A stretch of DNA of 64,000 nt. It comes from Gordionus sp. m RMFG-2023 (Eukaryota > Nematomorpha > Gordioida > Chordodea > Parachordodidae). The notes beneath the pieces are model-generated. The model made no database searches, was not told where the DNA came from, and worked only from the letters and a program-made list of their open reading frames with translations. The DNA lies in NCBI RefSeq assembly GCF_954871325.1, contig NC_088775.1:85289561-85353560 (forward strand), written 5' to 3'. Below, in pieces: positions 1 to 14,100 of the stretch. Position 1 is the first letter of the stretch. The number at the start of each line of letters is the position of its first letter. Both the position numbers and the translations under genes were made by a program.

Positions 1-2140
1 GTTTTACCTATTTTTTTAGAGTAATGTTATTTGAAAAATTTGCATATTTAGCCATAAAATTTTATTGAAAGGTTTTTTTTTAAATATAATATTAACCCTC
101 ACCCATATCTTTCTAACCTTTTAACCTTACCCTAACCTCGTCACAAGAAGTTGGTTTTAGGTAAAAAGTGGTCCCGCTACTTAGGTCGGAATAGTTTGTT
201 GGACCAAGGATGGGCATAATTACTCGTAATTGTAATTAATTCCAAATTACAATTTCAAAATTTTGAAAATTGATTAATTTCCAAATTTATTTTCTAGAAA
301 AAAAGGATAATTACAGTGTTACGATGGGAAAAAAATTTCCATATTTTAATTTATTTGCATATAAAATGATTATTAATTGTATTTAATCGTGATTTTTTAG
401 AGTATTTGTAATTACAATTTCTTTTCATCTTAATTTTAAAAAAATTTACAATATGATTTGATAAAATTATAATGGAAAACTTTATTAATGGCATTAGTAT
501 ATAATATACTATATTAATACTTAATTTTTATTACAATCTGTTAAATATAATACAATATAACGCATTTTCTGCATATAAATTATTATAAACACGCATTCGT
601 ATGATTAAATTCTATATTAAAAAATATTATTTTCTATTCTAATAGGGTATTATAGGCCTCTTAAACAAAATCATATTGAATATTTTAACCGATATTTTAA
701 AAATGTTTATTTTTTTTTATAAAAGTATCAATTTTAGATCGTTTGTTTTATTGTACTTATTTAGTCATATTGCAAATAGTATTTTTTTAAAGGCGCTGCT
801 AAAGATAATAACGTATACTTTAGAAATGCCTTATTAATTCATGAAAGCTTTTTAACATAACAATTTGACCTCTTTCATAGTAAGCACCTAAGTTCAATTT
901 CATTTTTTGGAATAAGAACTCATATTTGAAAAAATAATCATGATTGTTTTGGACAATCTAGCACTATCTTAAAATATTATTAATAATTTTAAATCACTTT
1001 GTTTAAGCCTAAAATATGAGTAATTTTCCTTGCAATAAAACTATTAAAAATCTCCCCTTAAATCCGATAATTAATATAATCTCTCTAATCTTAGACAAAA
1101 CTCAGAGAATAAACTTTTGATAACAGAATAAACAGTCCACTCATTCAAATAATAAAAGTAATTGTAACTAAATAAACCATTAAAACACCGATATGACTGA
1201 TTATCCAGAGTTTTTTACAAAAAAGAGGGTAAGCATAAAACAAATAATGCATCTTATAAAATCGCTTGACTATTCTAGCTATAAATTTATACCTGCCCAA
1301 ACAATAATAGTAGAAATAACACAGCAAATCCCGCAATAATCAAAAATACGGCTGCAGTAGAAACTAAAATTTCTTATAGTTCTTCATTATTAATAGAATA
1401 TCGCTACAAAACGGATAAGAAGACCATTTATTCCATTTCTGTATTTGTTTAAATAATCTTCCTTTATAATCATTAAGATATTTGATATGCATACGAAATC
1501 TTTACTTAAACATTGTAAATTATATCAAAAATTTAAATAGTTCAACTTTTAATAATAACTTCAAAGTTTAGAAAGTGACTCTGAATTTTAGTTAATTTTA
1601 ATTAAATTATGATGCTATATATTTTTCAAAATTAATTTTAGTCTATACAATTGTTTTAAATTGGTATCGTTTTAAACTTTTTATCTTTTAAATTTTTTTT
1701 ACTAATACTAATAGCTATTTAAACTAAAATCTTATACTGGATTGTGTCATTTATATACTAGTAGAAAGATACCTATAGTCAAGCTTAAAACTACTCCTAA
1801 AATGGTACACTTTTTGATGGAATTACATTTAAAATATTTTCTAATTCAATATTTAAAAAAAAGCTTAAGGTTAAATACATTTCAAAATGCACTAGTTGTG
1901 TATTACAGGTCGAGGGTGAAGAATGCAGAAGAGGTATTAACTAATCATGTTTTTAAACCCTAAATTTATTTAAATTTATATAATAACATAATTATCGAAT
2001 AATACTAGAATTAATTTCTTAATATATAAAAGTTTTATACAATTCTCTTGCTTTTACTTGAGGATATTTTTGTTATTTAGTTTAAAAACACTCAGCTGTT
2101 TTTGAAACCACGTTCAAATTTTTTTTTTTAAATTTATACG
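1..2140. other. AT-rich non-coding sequence upstream of SCCPDH
   Basis: No convincing coding sequence, RNA gene or intact repeat was found. Open frames here are short and show no family resemblance. A 73-residue frame at 1742-1963 on the + strand has a protein-like look but matches nothing I know. The last few hundred bases should hold the SCCPDH promoter, but no core element can be singled out in such AT-rich DNA. Confidence 0.5.
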
Positions 2141-5100
2141 ATGACGAGGGAGTTTGATATTATTATTTTTGGAGCTAGCGGGTATTCTGCTATTTTCATT
2201 ATTGAAGAATTAGCCAAAACGGATAAATCTAAATCAGTGAAATGGGCGGTCGCTGGTCGCAATAAAGCCAAACTAATTGAAGCCTTAAAAACTGCTTCTC
2301 AAAATAGTGGTACTTTATGATTGCTATAAAGCTTTTAGATATTCATAATATAGGTGTTGACCTGCAAAACATTCCACTATACATTGGCGATGTTAATGAT
2401 GCAATCTCTTTGAAAGAGATCTGTGTTAAAACAAATCTCTTAATCAATTGTGTGGGACCTGTAATTTTTTATATATATTTCATGAATTAACTCTAAGATA
2501 TTAAAATAAAATATTTAATTCTATTTTTAAAATATTTTTGAAAGTATATATTATATGGTGAACCAGTTGTCAAAGCTTGTATTGAAAATGGGACAGATTA
2601 CTTAGACATATGTGGAGAAACATTTGTAAGATATTGGTTAGTTTTATGATATACATTAAAAATATAACTCATATCCTAATTGTATAATACTTTTATAATG
2701 AACTGATAAATAAGTTTTTTTTTATGAGGAAAATTCTATTTGCTTATTTTATACATTTTCCATCAATAAAGAATTGTATTGGTGATATTTTCACTATACT
2801 AGACACTATTTGATATGAAAAAATAGCTTTATAAAATAATAAAGGCCTGTATAAATTTATAATTTATATAACAATTATTATTATAGCCTTGAAAAAAAAA
2901 CACAAGTTTTATCATATAATGGAAGCTTATATAAATGTTAAGTTTATATAACAAATTTTATATAAAAATTATTATTTTAGACTTATTAATATTCAGGGCA
3001 GTAGCCAGGAATTTTCACTTAGGGGGGCCAAGTGCTTACTTGGGGGGGGGGCACTATTTTTTTAAAATCAAACAAATAATTACGCATTCATAGAAATTTT
3101 TTCCTATTTTTATTAAAAATTTAATAACAAAATAATACTATAATATGAATATACAAAACAAAATAATACTATAATATGCATATACAAAACAAAATATTAC
3201 TATAATAGAATACGGCGATTTTTATTTTTAAATTTTAATATAAATGAACTAAAAGATAAATTCTGCGTTATTCTTTTTTCATACGCCATTAATACTAAAT
3301 TTTGTTTACGTTTATCCTTCATAGACTCTACTGCTCGATAAAACTCTCTTTAATGTAGAGAACGAGGCCTCACAAAAAGCCGTTGATATCCCAATGATTA
3401 TCGCTGCTGAGTAGCATTTATATAATTCTTTAAATGCATGATTATATATTTTTTTATACATAATATGTAAGATGTTTTCAAAATTATGATTTTCTTTAGC
3501 TTCCGAAGCTAGCAATCCTTTTGCTATCTTCATTTCATGATGCAGTGTTTCCATATTTAAGTTTAACAGGGATTTTAATGGGGCCATTTTATCTGATAAA
3601 AAATAATCAGGGTCAAGGGGGAACAATGTATTAAAAGATGAAAAAAGATTAAAATCATCTTCTGTAAATCGGTCTAAAAAACGATCCACAAAGTTATCTA
3701 TAATTTCATAATATATCCTTTTTAAAGAACTCCAATTGGAGTCTTTTTCACAATCGAATTCTAGTTTGCTATCAACTAAAAAATCTTGGAAATTTTTAGG
3801 CGTTTTACGTACCCGTGATGATTTTTGGGGAGTGAGATTAAATTTTGATAAAAGTTTTTCAGCCTTAATCATAATCAAAGCAAAAGAATTATCACTTCTT
3901 TTATTTTTTAATATATTGATAGTAGAATCAATACAATTTTTAGCATCCACTAAATTAGTACCTACTGATTGTAGATACTTATTTAGTGGATCTATTGTAA
4001 TTAATATCTCATAAATTATGATGGCTAATATAATGTAATTTATATTAATACATTGAGATAAAAGACCAGAGGCTTCGACTGAATCATGAATTGAAACCTC
4101 GGAATTAAGAGTTCTATTAGAAAAGTAAAATAATACTTCACCAATAGCCTCAAAATTCTCATAAATAATGCGAGATGTTTCTAAATGACCAGTCCATCTC
4201 TGGTCTAAAAGTCTCTTAAGGGTGTGGCCTGTATATTTACAGGATACGTTAAAACGCCTGAAAAAATTATACAATGCATTTGATAAATTAAAAAAATTAG
4301 AAATAATAACAATATTATTATACCAATTTTGAACCACAAGATGCAACTTGTGGTTGTAGCAATGTATAAAAGGAACATTTTTATTAATTTTTTTTGAAGA
4401 AGTGTTTGCACTCCTCCATTTCGGCCAGACATAACGTTTGCACCATCATATGCCTGGCTTATTATATTAGCTGAATTAATATTTAGATCATTAAGTTGCT
4501 TTAAAATGCAATCTGTAATGCTTTCAGCAGAAAGACACTCTAAATTAATGATTCCTATTAAATTTTCTTGGATTTCTCCAGAAAAAATATAGCGAATTAT
4601 TATGCTCAGATTTTCACAACCTGAAGCATCTTTTGTCTCATCGGCCTTAAGACAAAAAAAAGGCATCTCGCTTTTATTATATTTGTCTGAAATATGTTCA
4701 AGCACCATATCTGCCATAATGGATATTACTTCGTTTTGAATCTGTGGTGATGTATACTGGGCATTTTGGGGTATAAATTTCATAATTTTATTTAATTCAG
4801 GGTCTTTTTGGATGGTGTAGGAAAACATTGCTATAAATAGTCCAGAAGAATAAATTATGTTTTCATCTTTTGCAGCATCCGTAATATTTGTTGAACCAGT
4901 CCCACGGAAAGGTAGCTCTTGTATGCTAAGAAACAGCATCAAATCAAATATTGATTTAATATAATATTGATTACGATTAATTTGATCACCTCCCAACATT
5001 TTAGTTATTTCTGTACCATTGTTTATATTTTGATTTTTATCATGCCATATTGTAATTGAATTTAAATGAGCTTTTGAGCTCTCGTGTTTAAGCAGTCCCT

Positions 5101-8100
5101 TCTTGGCAGCTAACGCATTTTTCCAATTTCTGAATCCCGTTTGTCCAAATTCATCACTTAGATTACACAAGTATTTCCTACATGGAAAACAAAAGGCAGC
5201 GTCAGCTTCTACACTATACTCCAACTAGTCTCGGCCTCTATACCATGATTTTTGAAATGATCTTTGCCTTCCATGGATATCTTTTTTCGCGTAATTGTTT
5301 AATTTGATTTGATTTGGTTTATTCTGGCCAAGGTCACCAGGGATTTGAATTGAACCATTAGAGGACTTTTTTGACACTAAAAATATTATAATTAATAAAT
5401 TGTAATGAGGGAAAGGGTCATAAATAATAATGGTCATCAGGATGGGCGAAGGAAGGGCATGCTGAAAATGAACAAACACAAAATTTATCTTGTATTTAAG
5501 ATACAAGTTACTGTAGTGCCCAACCCTGATGAAGATTATCAGTAAAGTTGATCAGTAAAATTTCAGTATTAAAAACTAGAAAAAAGTCATAAACATTATA
5601 TCTTTAAAGATTAACAAAAAAATATAATATTTTTATATTTATAAATCAATTACTAGTTGCTTCTTGACAATGAGAGACTGAGCTGCTAGATGAAGATGAT
5701 TGAGTCTCTTCTTCGTCTTTATTTGTTTTAAAATCAAAATGTAATAATGAAACACCATAATCTCCTACTCCTATTCATATTGTCAAAAATATATAAATAG
5801 AAAATTTTGGGTTAAATTTTAAACTATTTACCATCTTCCTCCTCTTGATTTTCTAGATTAGCTTCATTCATATCTTGAAATATGAGTAAATATATTTATT
5901 TTAATAATTAAAATTATTATACAAAAATGATAATATTAATAATAAATGTCTTTCTCTTATCTTATATAAAATATATATATTATATTAAATAATAATATAC
6001 AAATATTGCCCTATATCAATATCATATAAGTCATGAAATAATAATATAAATTTATACTAACTATGAGAAGAATCAGTTTCTGAAATTTCTGATGTAGTAT
6101 TACTAGTAGTTTGTAGAGGTGATGTTGCTTGACATTTGTTTAACTTTAACTTAAAATAAGAGTTTATAATTGATTGTTTCTTCATAATTTTAAAATAAAC
6201 GCTCTAAAATAAAATAACTGGTTATATATTATAATATTAATGTGATACCTATAGAGAATGTGATACACAACAAAAACAGATGAAAAAAAATGAATGAATG
6301 ATAATTTAATATTGGGTAAAAATAAAAATAAAACAGGATAAAAAAAATTTTTACAAACTAGATATGTTTGTAGAATAAATATTCAAAATTTATTTTAAAA
6401 ATATAAAAATAATCAATTCTAAATAGACATGTTTTTTGAATATTTTTGAATAAATATTTAAAATTTATATTAAAAATATAAAAATAATCAATTCTAAAAA
6501 AAAATTTCAAATTTGGGGGGGGGGCAGAAAATTTTTTTATAATTTAATATAAATAAATGTTTTATATATTTTAGCCCATTATATTAGCCATGTTAAAAAA
6601 TAATATAGTTTTATTTTGATAATAGAATTATAAATGCAATATAATTAAGCGGATAAATAATATTTTTATTTATAAAAAATTTTTCTTATTAATTTTTAAT
6701 GGACAATTGTTTTCAAAATTTTCATCTGATAGACAGAAACGCTTGTCAGTTAATACGAAATTAAGTATATTAAAAACATACACTACGCAAATGAGGGGAT
6801 TGGAGTATTATACTTAATAAACAACTCTTCTAAGCGTGGAATTTATTAAAAACATTTATTGTTTTGCCTTTTGCTTCATATAATTGAGATAAGTTAGCCT
6901 CCTCCAATCCAGGATATCTCGAAATTAATAGTTCTTGTATTATCATTTCTAGGGTTTTCAATAACGCTATAAGTTTATTGGTAAGCGGAAAATAATTCCC
7001 CGGAAAAAAAATCCCGGAAAAAAAATCCCCGGAAATTAATTCCCTGGAAAAAAAATCCCCGGAAAATAAATTCCCGGAAATTAATTCCCCGGAAAAAAAA
7101 TACCCGGAAAATAATTCCCCGGAAAAAATTCCCGAAAATAATTCCCAGGTAAATAATTCTCCGGAAAAAAAATCCCCGGAATAAAATTCCCCTGGAAAAT
7201 AATTCCCCGGAAAAAATTTCCCCACTATACATTGAATTGCTAATGCATTGCTAAACTGCATTGCTAAAAGGCAATCAATCATTATCAATTATAAATCAAT
7301 CAAAAATTTATTACGTATATTTTTTTAATGATAATTTTTTAAACTTTTTTTAAAATATATTTAAATCATTTTTTTATTATAAATGAAGAATACTGATTAA
7401 ATGATATAGTATATAATTTTATTTTTATTTAATATTATTAATAAGAAATTTATTTTTCTAGCTTATTAAAACAAATATACATTTTATTCAATTTTAAAAA
7501 TTAACAAATATATATCCGTAAGAGGGCGTTATATGTTTTAATATGTATCATTTTAGGAAACCGGAATGATGATTGGATAGCACTTTTTTTATTATGAAAA
7601 ACCTAAAAATTAAAAATTTTTTTTAGGTTTCTTTGACGTTTAATGAGTAGGTTTAGAATAGTAAAACAATGGAAATTTTTTAAAGTAAATATTGCTGGCG
7701 TTATTTATCAAAATCTCTTCATTTTTGTTTTATACGTGTATATTTACGTGCTAAGCATTATTCTAAAAAATATTTTGAAAATAATTTGATTTGACCGATT
7801 GCCGAGTTCAAAACCGACCACTTATTAAATATTTGATTGATCAAATTTGCTATTAAGATAAATTGAAAAATGTTGATTTTTGTTTTATGTATCTATAAAT
7901 ACGTATAAAACATAATTCCAAAAAATATTTTAAAAATATCGTGATTTGACCCGAAAACCGACCGAATGACCAAATACTGCATTGCTGGCGTTATCCATGG
8001 AAAAATCTTCATTTTTGTATTATACGCGTATATATATACGTGCTAAGCATTATCCTAAAAAATATTTTGAAAATAATTTGATTTGACTGATTGCCGAGCT

Positions 8101-11100
8101 CAAAACCCCACTTACTAAATATTCGATTGATAAAATTTACTAGTTGATTCGAAAAATGTTCATTTTTTGTTTTATATATCTATAATTACGAGTAAAACAT
8201 ATACGAGTCGGTTATCCGCCAAACCACGATATTTTTAAAATATTTTTTGGGATTATGTTTTATATGTATTTATAGATATATAAAACAAAAATGAACAATT
8301 TTCAAATTATATTACTAGTAAATTTGAATCTAGGAAAATAATTCCCCGGAAAAAAAATCCCGTGACCCGGATCTGCTCTGCAGTATTTAATTAAATAGAA
8401 ATGTTTTTTAAAGTCAAATTTCTTCGAGGATTTGAGATTTTAAATAATAAAACGAAAGTTAAATAAATCTAGTTCACCTTTACACACTTTCATCAACTTT
8501 TAGGTATTTATTGAAAAATTATTTTTACACAAATTTTAATCATTTTTTTAGAAATATGATAAAAGGCTTTTCACAGTTTACTGACTCTTAAATAGCGCCC
8601 CTTTTTGTTTTTACAAGGATAAGCTATTAAATAATATAATTTTATAAATTTTGTGGCTAAATAGGAAATTAGCAATTCAATCTGATACCCTCTATTTGAT
8701 AAATATTATTTTACTGAAGTATCCTACTTTAAGAATTTAACTGACTGAATACAAAATCACTATAAAACTTACAAAATTATATTTTTTACTGCCCAATTTT
8801 AATTAAATACTGCCAAAAGTAATGAAAAATGCTGACCACTTTAATCAAAATACATCCAGAGGTGATTATCAGCAGTGAGTATTATATTTTTCTAATCTAA
8901 CAATTATTATTTTGCTTATGAATTTTTTTCAAAAGTTACAGAAAAGAAATAATTATAATTTTGTTAAATGATATATAGAATAATAAATTATGTTATTCAA
9001 AAGAAACAATTCTAGAACGTATATGTTCTCCAATTGAAGAGAGAAAATTGGGCAAGTCCCTTCTCTCTTCTAAATAATCAATGCATAAATTTTTTAAAAT
9101 AGTTTGTTTCGTTGCATAAATACGATTTTTTTTGGGAGTGTATGTCCCAATATTCCATTGGCCGATTTTTCCCATATCAACCGCTATTTCCATCCTTATT
9201 TTTTCGAGTAGTTCCCATATCTTCGGTTTTTTGTTGCCTACAATATGCTTAAATCGGTTATTCCATCCTTCACATACATTGTTTGTTCGATTTTCCCCAG
9301 CAATCGTAACATTGAACACATTCCATGTTTCTGGTGGGAACAATGGCTCTACTTGCCTTTGAGAGTTTTTCCCATGTCTCAATTCTCCATTCACATAATT
9401 TTTATCAAAATAAAACAATAATTCTTTGTTTTCATCCGATACAATGGTTTTTAAATACTCCATACCTCGTTTGACATCGTGTATAGGTAAGAATGCTAAT
9501 CCATCGATCATAGCTGCAAATAAGCATAACATTGGATCATTCCGATATGATGATTCTAACCCCAATTCCTGAATCTTTCTATGAGTTGATTGAGTTAGAT
9601 GATAAAAACATCCTTGGATGTTGATATCTCTACCTAAATAGTTGAAAAAATATAGATTAAAATTATTGTATAGGTTTTATTTAATATTTATGTCTTTATC
9701 TTATTAATTGTACTGTGTGACAAGAAAAATGGGAGAAAAAATAAATAAAAACAAGTTTTGGTGCAGAATTTGACATTGAGTTCGAATTCGTTTTCTAAGT
9801 TTTCCCTTCACGTCAAGTTTTAAAAATATTATCGTATAAAGGCAACTTTTCGAAATCTCAAAAATGGTAATACGGATATATTTTAAAAAGTATCAAATGA
9901 AAATCCCTGAAAATTGGTGATAGTGTTAGATTTATATTTCCTTATAAATTTATTAATTTTTATAATTTTTTATCGATTGCTTTTTGAGAAAAATGGTAAA
10001 GAATTTCGTTTTGGGGGGTCTTAAGTTTTCAATTTAAATTCCCGGCAAGAATCGTATAAATATGTTGGCGGACTACTGCTGGAGTATCTTTTTTGAAAAT
10101 AAATCATCAAATTCATATTCGCGGAAATATATTTAGATTTACCATTAAATGTTTTTAAATTCGATAAATTTTATGTTATTGTTTAATTTGTTTTAAATTC
10201 AATAAATTTATTGTATATTACAAGTTAAATCCTATATAATAATGAAGGAGGGGGTGAGACAACGGACCGATAAAAGGTTTATTAAAAGTAAAATATGAGA
10301 TAGGTTAGCTTAGCATAATATATTTATTTAAATATGAGAAATGTAACTATTTCATTTAAAATAAATTGTTTGGGAATCGTACCTTGTGCAGTGTAGCGAA
10401 GAGAACGAAAGCTACAATAAATATATTAAATGTAAGCTATATTAAAAAAGAATCTAGAAAAATAATTCCCCGGAAAAAAAATCTCCGTTTTTAAGATAAT
10501 TAAAATTACAAAATTAGGAGAAAAAATTCCCTATAAATAAATCAACGAAATAATAATTCTCAAATAAAATATTTAAAAATTTTGATAAAATTAATTCTGA
10601 AGAATTATTAGGATTATGTTTTATACGTATTTATAGATATATAAAACGAAAATCAACATTTTTCAAATTATATTCCTAATAAATTTGGTCAATCGAATAT
10701 TTAGTGAGTGATCGATTTTGAGCTCGGCAATCGGTCAAATCAAATTATTTTCAAAATATTTTTTAGAATAATGCTTAGCACGTAAATATACACGTATAAA
10801 ACAAAATGAAGAGATTTTGATAAATAACGCCAGCAATATTTACTTTAAAAAATTTCCATTGTTTTACTATTCTAAACCTACTCATTAAACATCAAAGAAA
10901 CCTAAAAAAATTTTTAATTTTTAGGTTTTTCATATGTATATATATACCCAAATATAAAAAAAATGCTATCCAATCATCATTCCGGTTTCCTAAAATGATA
11001 CATATTAAAACATATAACGCCCTCTTACGGATATATATTTGTTAATTTTTAAAATTGAATAAAATGTATATTTGTTTTAATAAGCTAGAAAAATAAATTT

Positions 11101-14100
11101 CTTATTAATAATATTAAATAAAAATAAAATTATATACTATATCATTTAATCAGTATTCTTCATTTATAATAAAAAAATGATTTAAATATATTTTAAAAAA
11201 AGTTTAAAAAATTATCATTAAAAAAATATACGTAATAAATTTTTGATTGATTTATAATTGATAATGATTGATTGCCTTTTAGCAATGCAGTTTAGCAATG
11301 CATTAGCAATTCAATGTATAGTGGGGAAATTTTTTCCGGGGAATTATTTTCCAGGGGAATTTTATTCCGGGGATTTTTTTTCCGGAGAATTATTTACCTG
11401 GGAATTTTTTTCTGGGGAATTATTTTCCTGGGGATTTTTTTCCGGGGAATTAATTTCCGGGGATTTTTTTTCCGGGGAATTAATTTCCGGGGATTTATTT
11501 TCCGGGAATTTTTTTCCGGGATTTTTTTTCCGGGGAATTATTTTCCGGGATTCAAGTTTATTAGGTTCGTGGAAGTCCATGACCATTGAGGCTTAAATAT
11601 TGGTTGTATCATTGCAGAAAGAACATATTAATCTTCATATATATGTTCTAATCTTAAAATAAATATATGTAATTAATTTGATATTGATAGGTTTATTACC
11701 TTTTATTAATCCCATTTAATACTGCTTCTATCAATGGTTGATCATATTTAAGGCCACTAATTTTTTTAATTTTTAAATCCAAATGCATTTTTTCTTCAAA
11801 TTTAATGATTTTAACTTAGTTATATTATATAAAATAAAAGAATTAATGTTGCAATCAAATGTTGTTTTAAATTGGAACCTGAAGATTTTGAAACTGATAT
11901 AAAACTTTTTGGGCACATTTTGCATTTGGTATGTAATGAATTCCTTTGATATAAGATGTTACTGTAAAATATTTATCATATTTGGATCATGGCAATGTTA
12001 ATGCATCTGATTTTAAATTTTCAGAATCAGAGGATGTTAATGAAATAATAATACCCATGCTTACACTAATCTATTAAATTAAAATGTAAACAATAATATT
12101 CAAATTAATAAACTATAATAATGGCTTGTTAAAAAATTTATATGAGAAAAAGGAAAAAGAGCTGATTAAAAAATATGAGACTTTTTCTTAAAAAATTCGA
12201 ATTAATATTAAATTTTTCATAATCTCCGCTTTAACCATAATTCATTGTTACAAGCATCACTTCCATGGAAGCTCGGGGGTATCGGCTTAAGCTCACCTCT
12301 AACTTTTTCCATTAGTGGTTTCATCGCCTCTCGTCTTTCTTCTGACTCAATATTAGCCAGCTTTCTAACTTCCCGGACCCCTTATTAGCTGAAGCCCAGA
12401 CCATTTGGGACAATTCCGTTGTCCCAAATACTTCACGACCCTCCTCATGTTCACATAGAGAACTGGGATATTCCACTCAACGAAGGCTCCGTCGCTTACC
12501 TAAAATCGAGCCTTCAGGATGACGATCTCACAGTTTTTCACCAATTGAACCAAGGATCCGGTTATGAGTTTCTGGAAATCATACCCTCAAATAACCTTGA
12601 TTTCTTGCTCTCTGCTGAAGCTAAGATTTGCTATTGGACTACGGCACAATTGCGAAATTGTTCTACCGTACCAATGCAAACATTGCGAAACCAGTGTTGA
12701 CAGCAAGGGTAGACATTGTCTCCATTGTGGCTATTGTCGAGGCCGTTTTTCACGTGCAACAACATCATACTACGCGCCCTCAAATCAGGAGGCATTCCAT
12801 CTAGACTTGAACCAACCAAATTTTTAGAACCGATGGAAAACGTCCTGATGGTATGTCCTTGATTCCTTGGTCAAGAGGTCAGCTCCTGGTTTGGGATTTC
12901 ACCTGCATTGACCCAAATGCACCATCTAACCATAACGTCGATGCCCTCGCCCTTTGCAGAATCTCGAAAAACCATAAAGTACGGTTCCTTAGACTCTTTT
13001 TTTTATTCATAAAAATTGCCTGCTCCATTCTCACCACCTTCGGTAGCAAAACTCAACGTTTTTTCAAAGTATTAAGCAAACGAATTCGCGAAAAAACCGA
13101 TCAGCCTAAGGAATCCCTCTTCTTACGCCAAAAATTTGCTACCGCCATTATTCACTCTAACTATCTCGTTTTATCTCTTCCATTGAATAACTTTCCATAT
13201 TCCTAGCTTCCTTTTTTTTTATCCCCTATCCTTTCCCGTAAATTCTATTTCTAGATTTTTCACCTTTATTTATTTTACCTTTTAAAAAAAATTAATTATT
13301 TACTACTACATTTTGACAACATATCATATCAGTAAATATTCAAGTAAAGTAACCCATGACTGGAAAAAAAAAATGTGTTTTTAAAATGGAACGAACGTTA
13401 AATTTGAACGCGTTCACGTTCAAAGTTCGTCAAAAAAAAAACGCCGTACATCATTTTTTTTCAAAAAAAAAACGAACTTCGTGAACGCTTTCGTTTACAA
13501 CACTAGTTATAATAAATTGCAAAGCTTTTATTTTAAGAGATAATTATTAAGGACACTGTGTGGGCCTTTAATAAGTGAATCAATCATGCTAATTTACAAG
13601 ATTAGACTTGTTATTTAATAATGCTATAAACGTTACTTTAAAAAAGAAACTCATTATGTTTGAAAGATGAAGGTGTTACCTGGTGATGTAGTTTTCTAGG
13701 TAAACTAAAATTATGACTAATTTCTTGAGAAATTAGGTTAAATAAGAGGAAACCTTTTAAAAACATTTTACAGGCCGCCAATATTGATTTTCTAAAATGC
13801 TTTATTGAAAACATATGGACTATTAACATATTATTTAAACAGGTATGATAAAAGTTCAATTATTTTGTTTGTTATCTTCATTTGAAGATAAAAAAAATTG
13901 CAGATTTGAGCTTAAACATCTAGAATCTAGATACTTGTCATTTGCAGAAGTTACTTTTCCTATAAACCGGATATTTGCTCTTATAACAATTTCCTGACCT
14001 TATCAATTTTTTTTTATATTCTATTTCGAGATTTCTAATAATATATTGGGGATTAATTTCTTTCCGATGCTGTACTAGTTTAGCATTGATAAAATTTTTC

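Larger units (their letters stand above)
2994..6530 (-). mobile_element. hAT transposon with ZMYM/DUF4371-type transposase
   Basis: The left end reads CAGGGCAGTAGCCAGGAATT, nearly the same as the end of the MITE at 54515-54917 (CAGTGGCGTAGCTAGGAATT), followed by a G-rich subterminal stretch. The transposase lies on the minus strand (see separate entry). I could not find the right inverted repeat. Sequence to about 6530, with a second G-run and a local duplication, probably belongs to the element, but the right border is a guess. A clean 8-bp target duplication was not found, so the right end may be lost or rearranged. Confidence 0.75.
6980..11553. mobile_element. Mutator-like element with long minisatellite-tipped inverted repeats
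   Basis: The element is 4,574 bp and flanked by a perfect 9-bp duplication. Each arm starts with about 230 bp of CCGGGGAATTATTTT-type tandem repeats and continues for roughly 700 bp of unique sequence that is nearly identical in the two arms (about 6980-7925 and 10607-11553 inverted). The left side has an extra, diverged copy of the inner arm unit at about 7980-8300. The core holds a truncated MULE transposase on the minus strand (8993-9633). Short pieces of the terminal repeat recur internally at about 8332-8365 and 10452-10488. No N-terminal transposase or DDE core is visible, so this copy probably depends on another for movement. Confidence 0.85.

Noticed and set aside
3312-5506. Three separate host genes on the minus strand
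   Set aside because: They are consecutive parts of one hAT transposase separated by a stop and a frame change.
6975-7288. Two long minus-strand frames coding FSGELFSG-type repeat proteins
   Set aside because: They run through the MULE arm minisatellite, and open frames appear in more than one phase and on both arms. Repeat structure explains them.
11258-11596. Mirror-image repeat-protein frames on both strands
   Set aside because: Same minisatellite in the right arm; no start context or family.
2994-13510. Retrovirus-like or LTR element in the large SCCPDH intron
   Set aside because: No long direct terminal repeats, primer-binding site, protease or integrase were seen. The coding parts are hAT and MULE transposases and an unclassified retroelement module.
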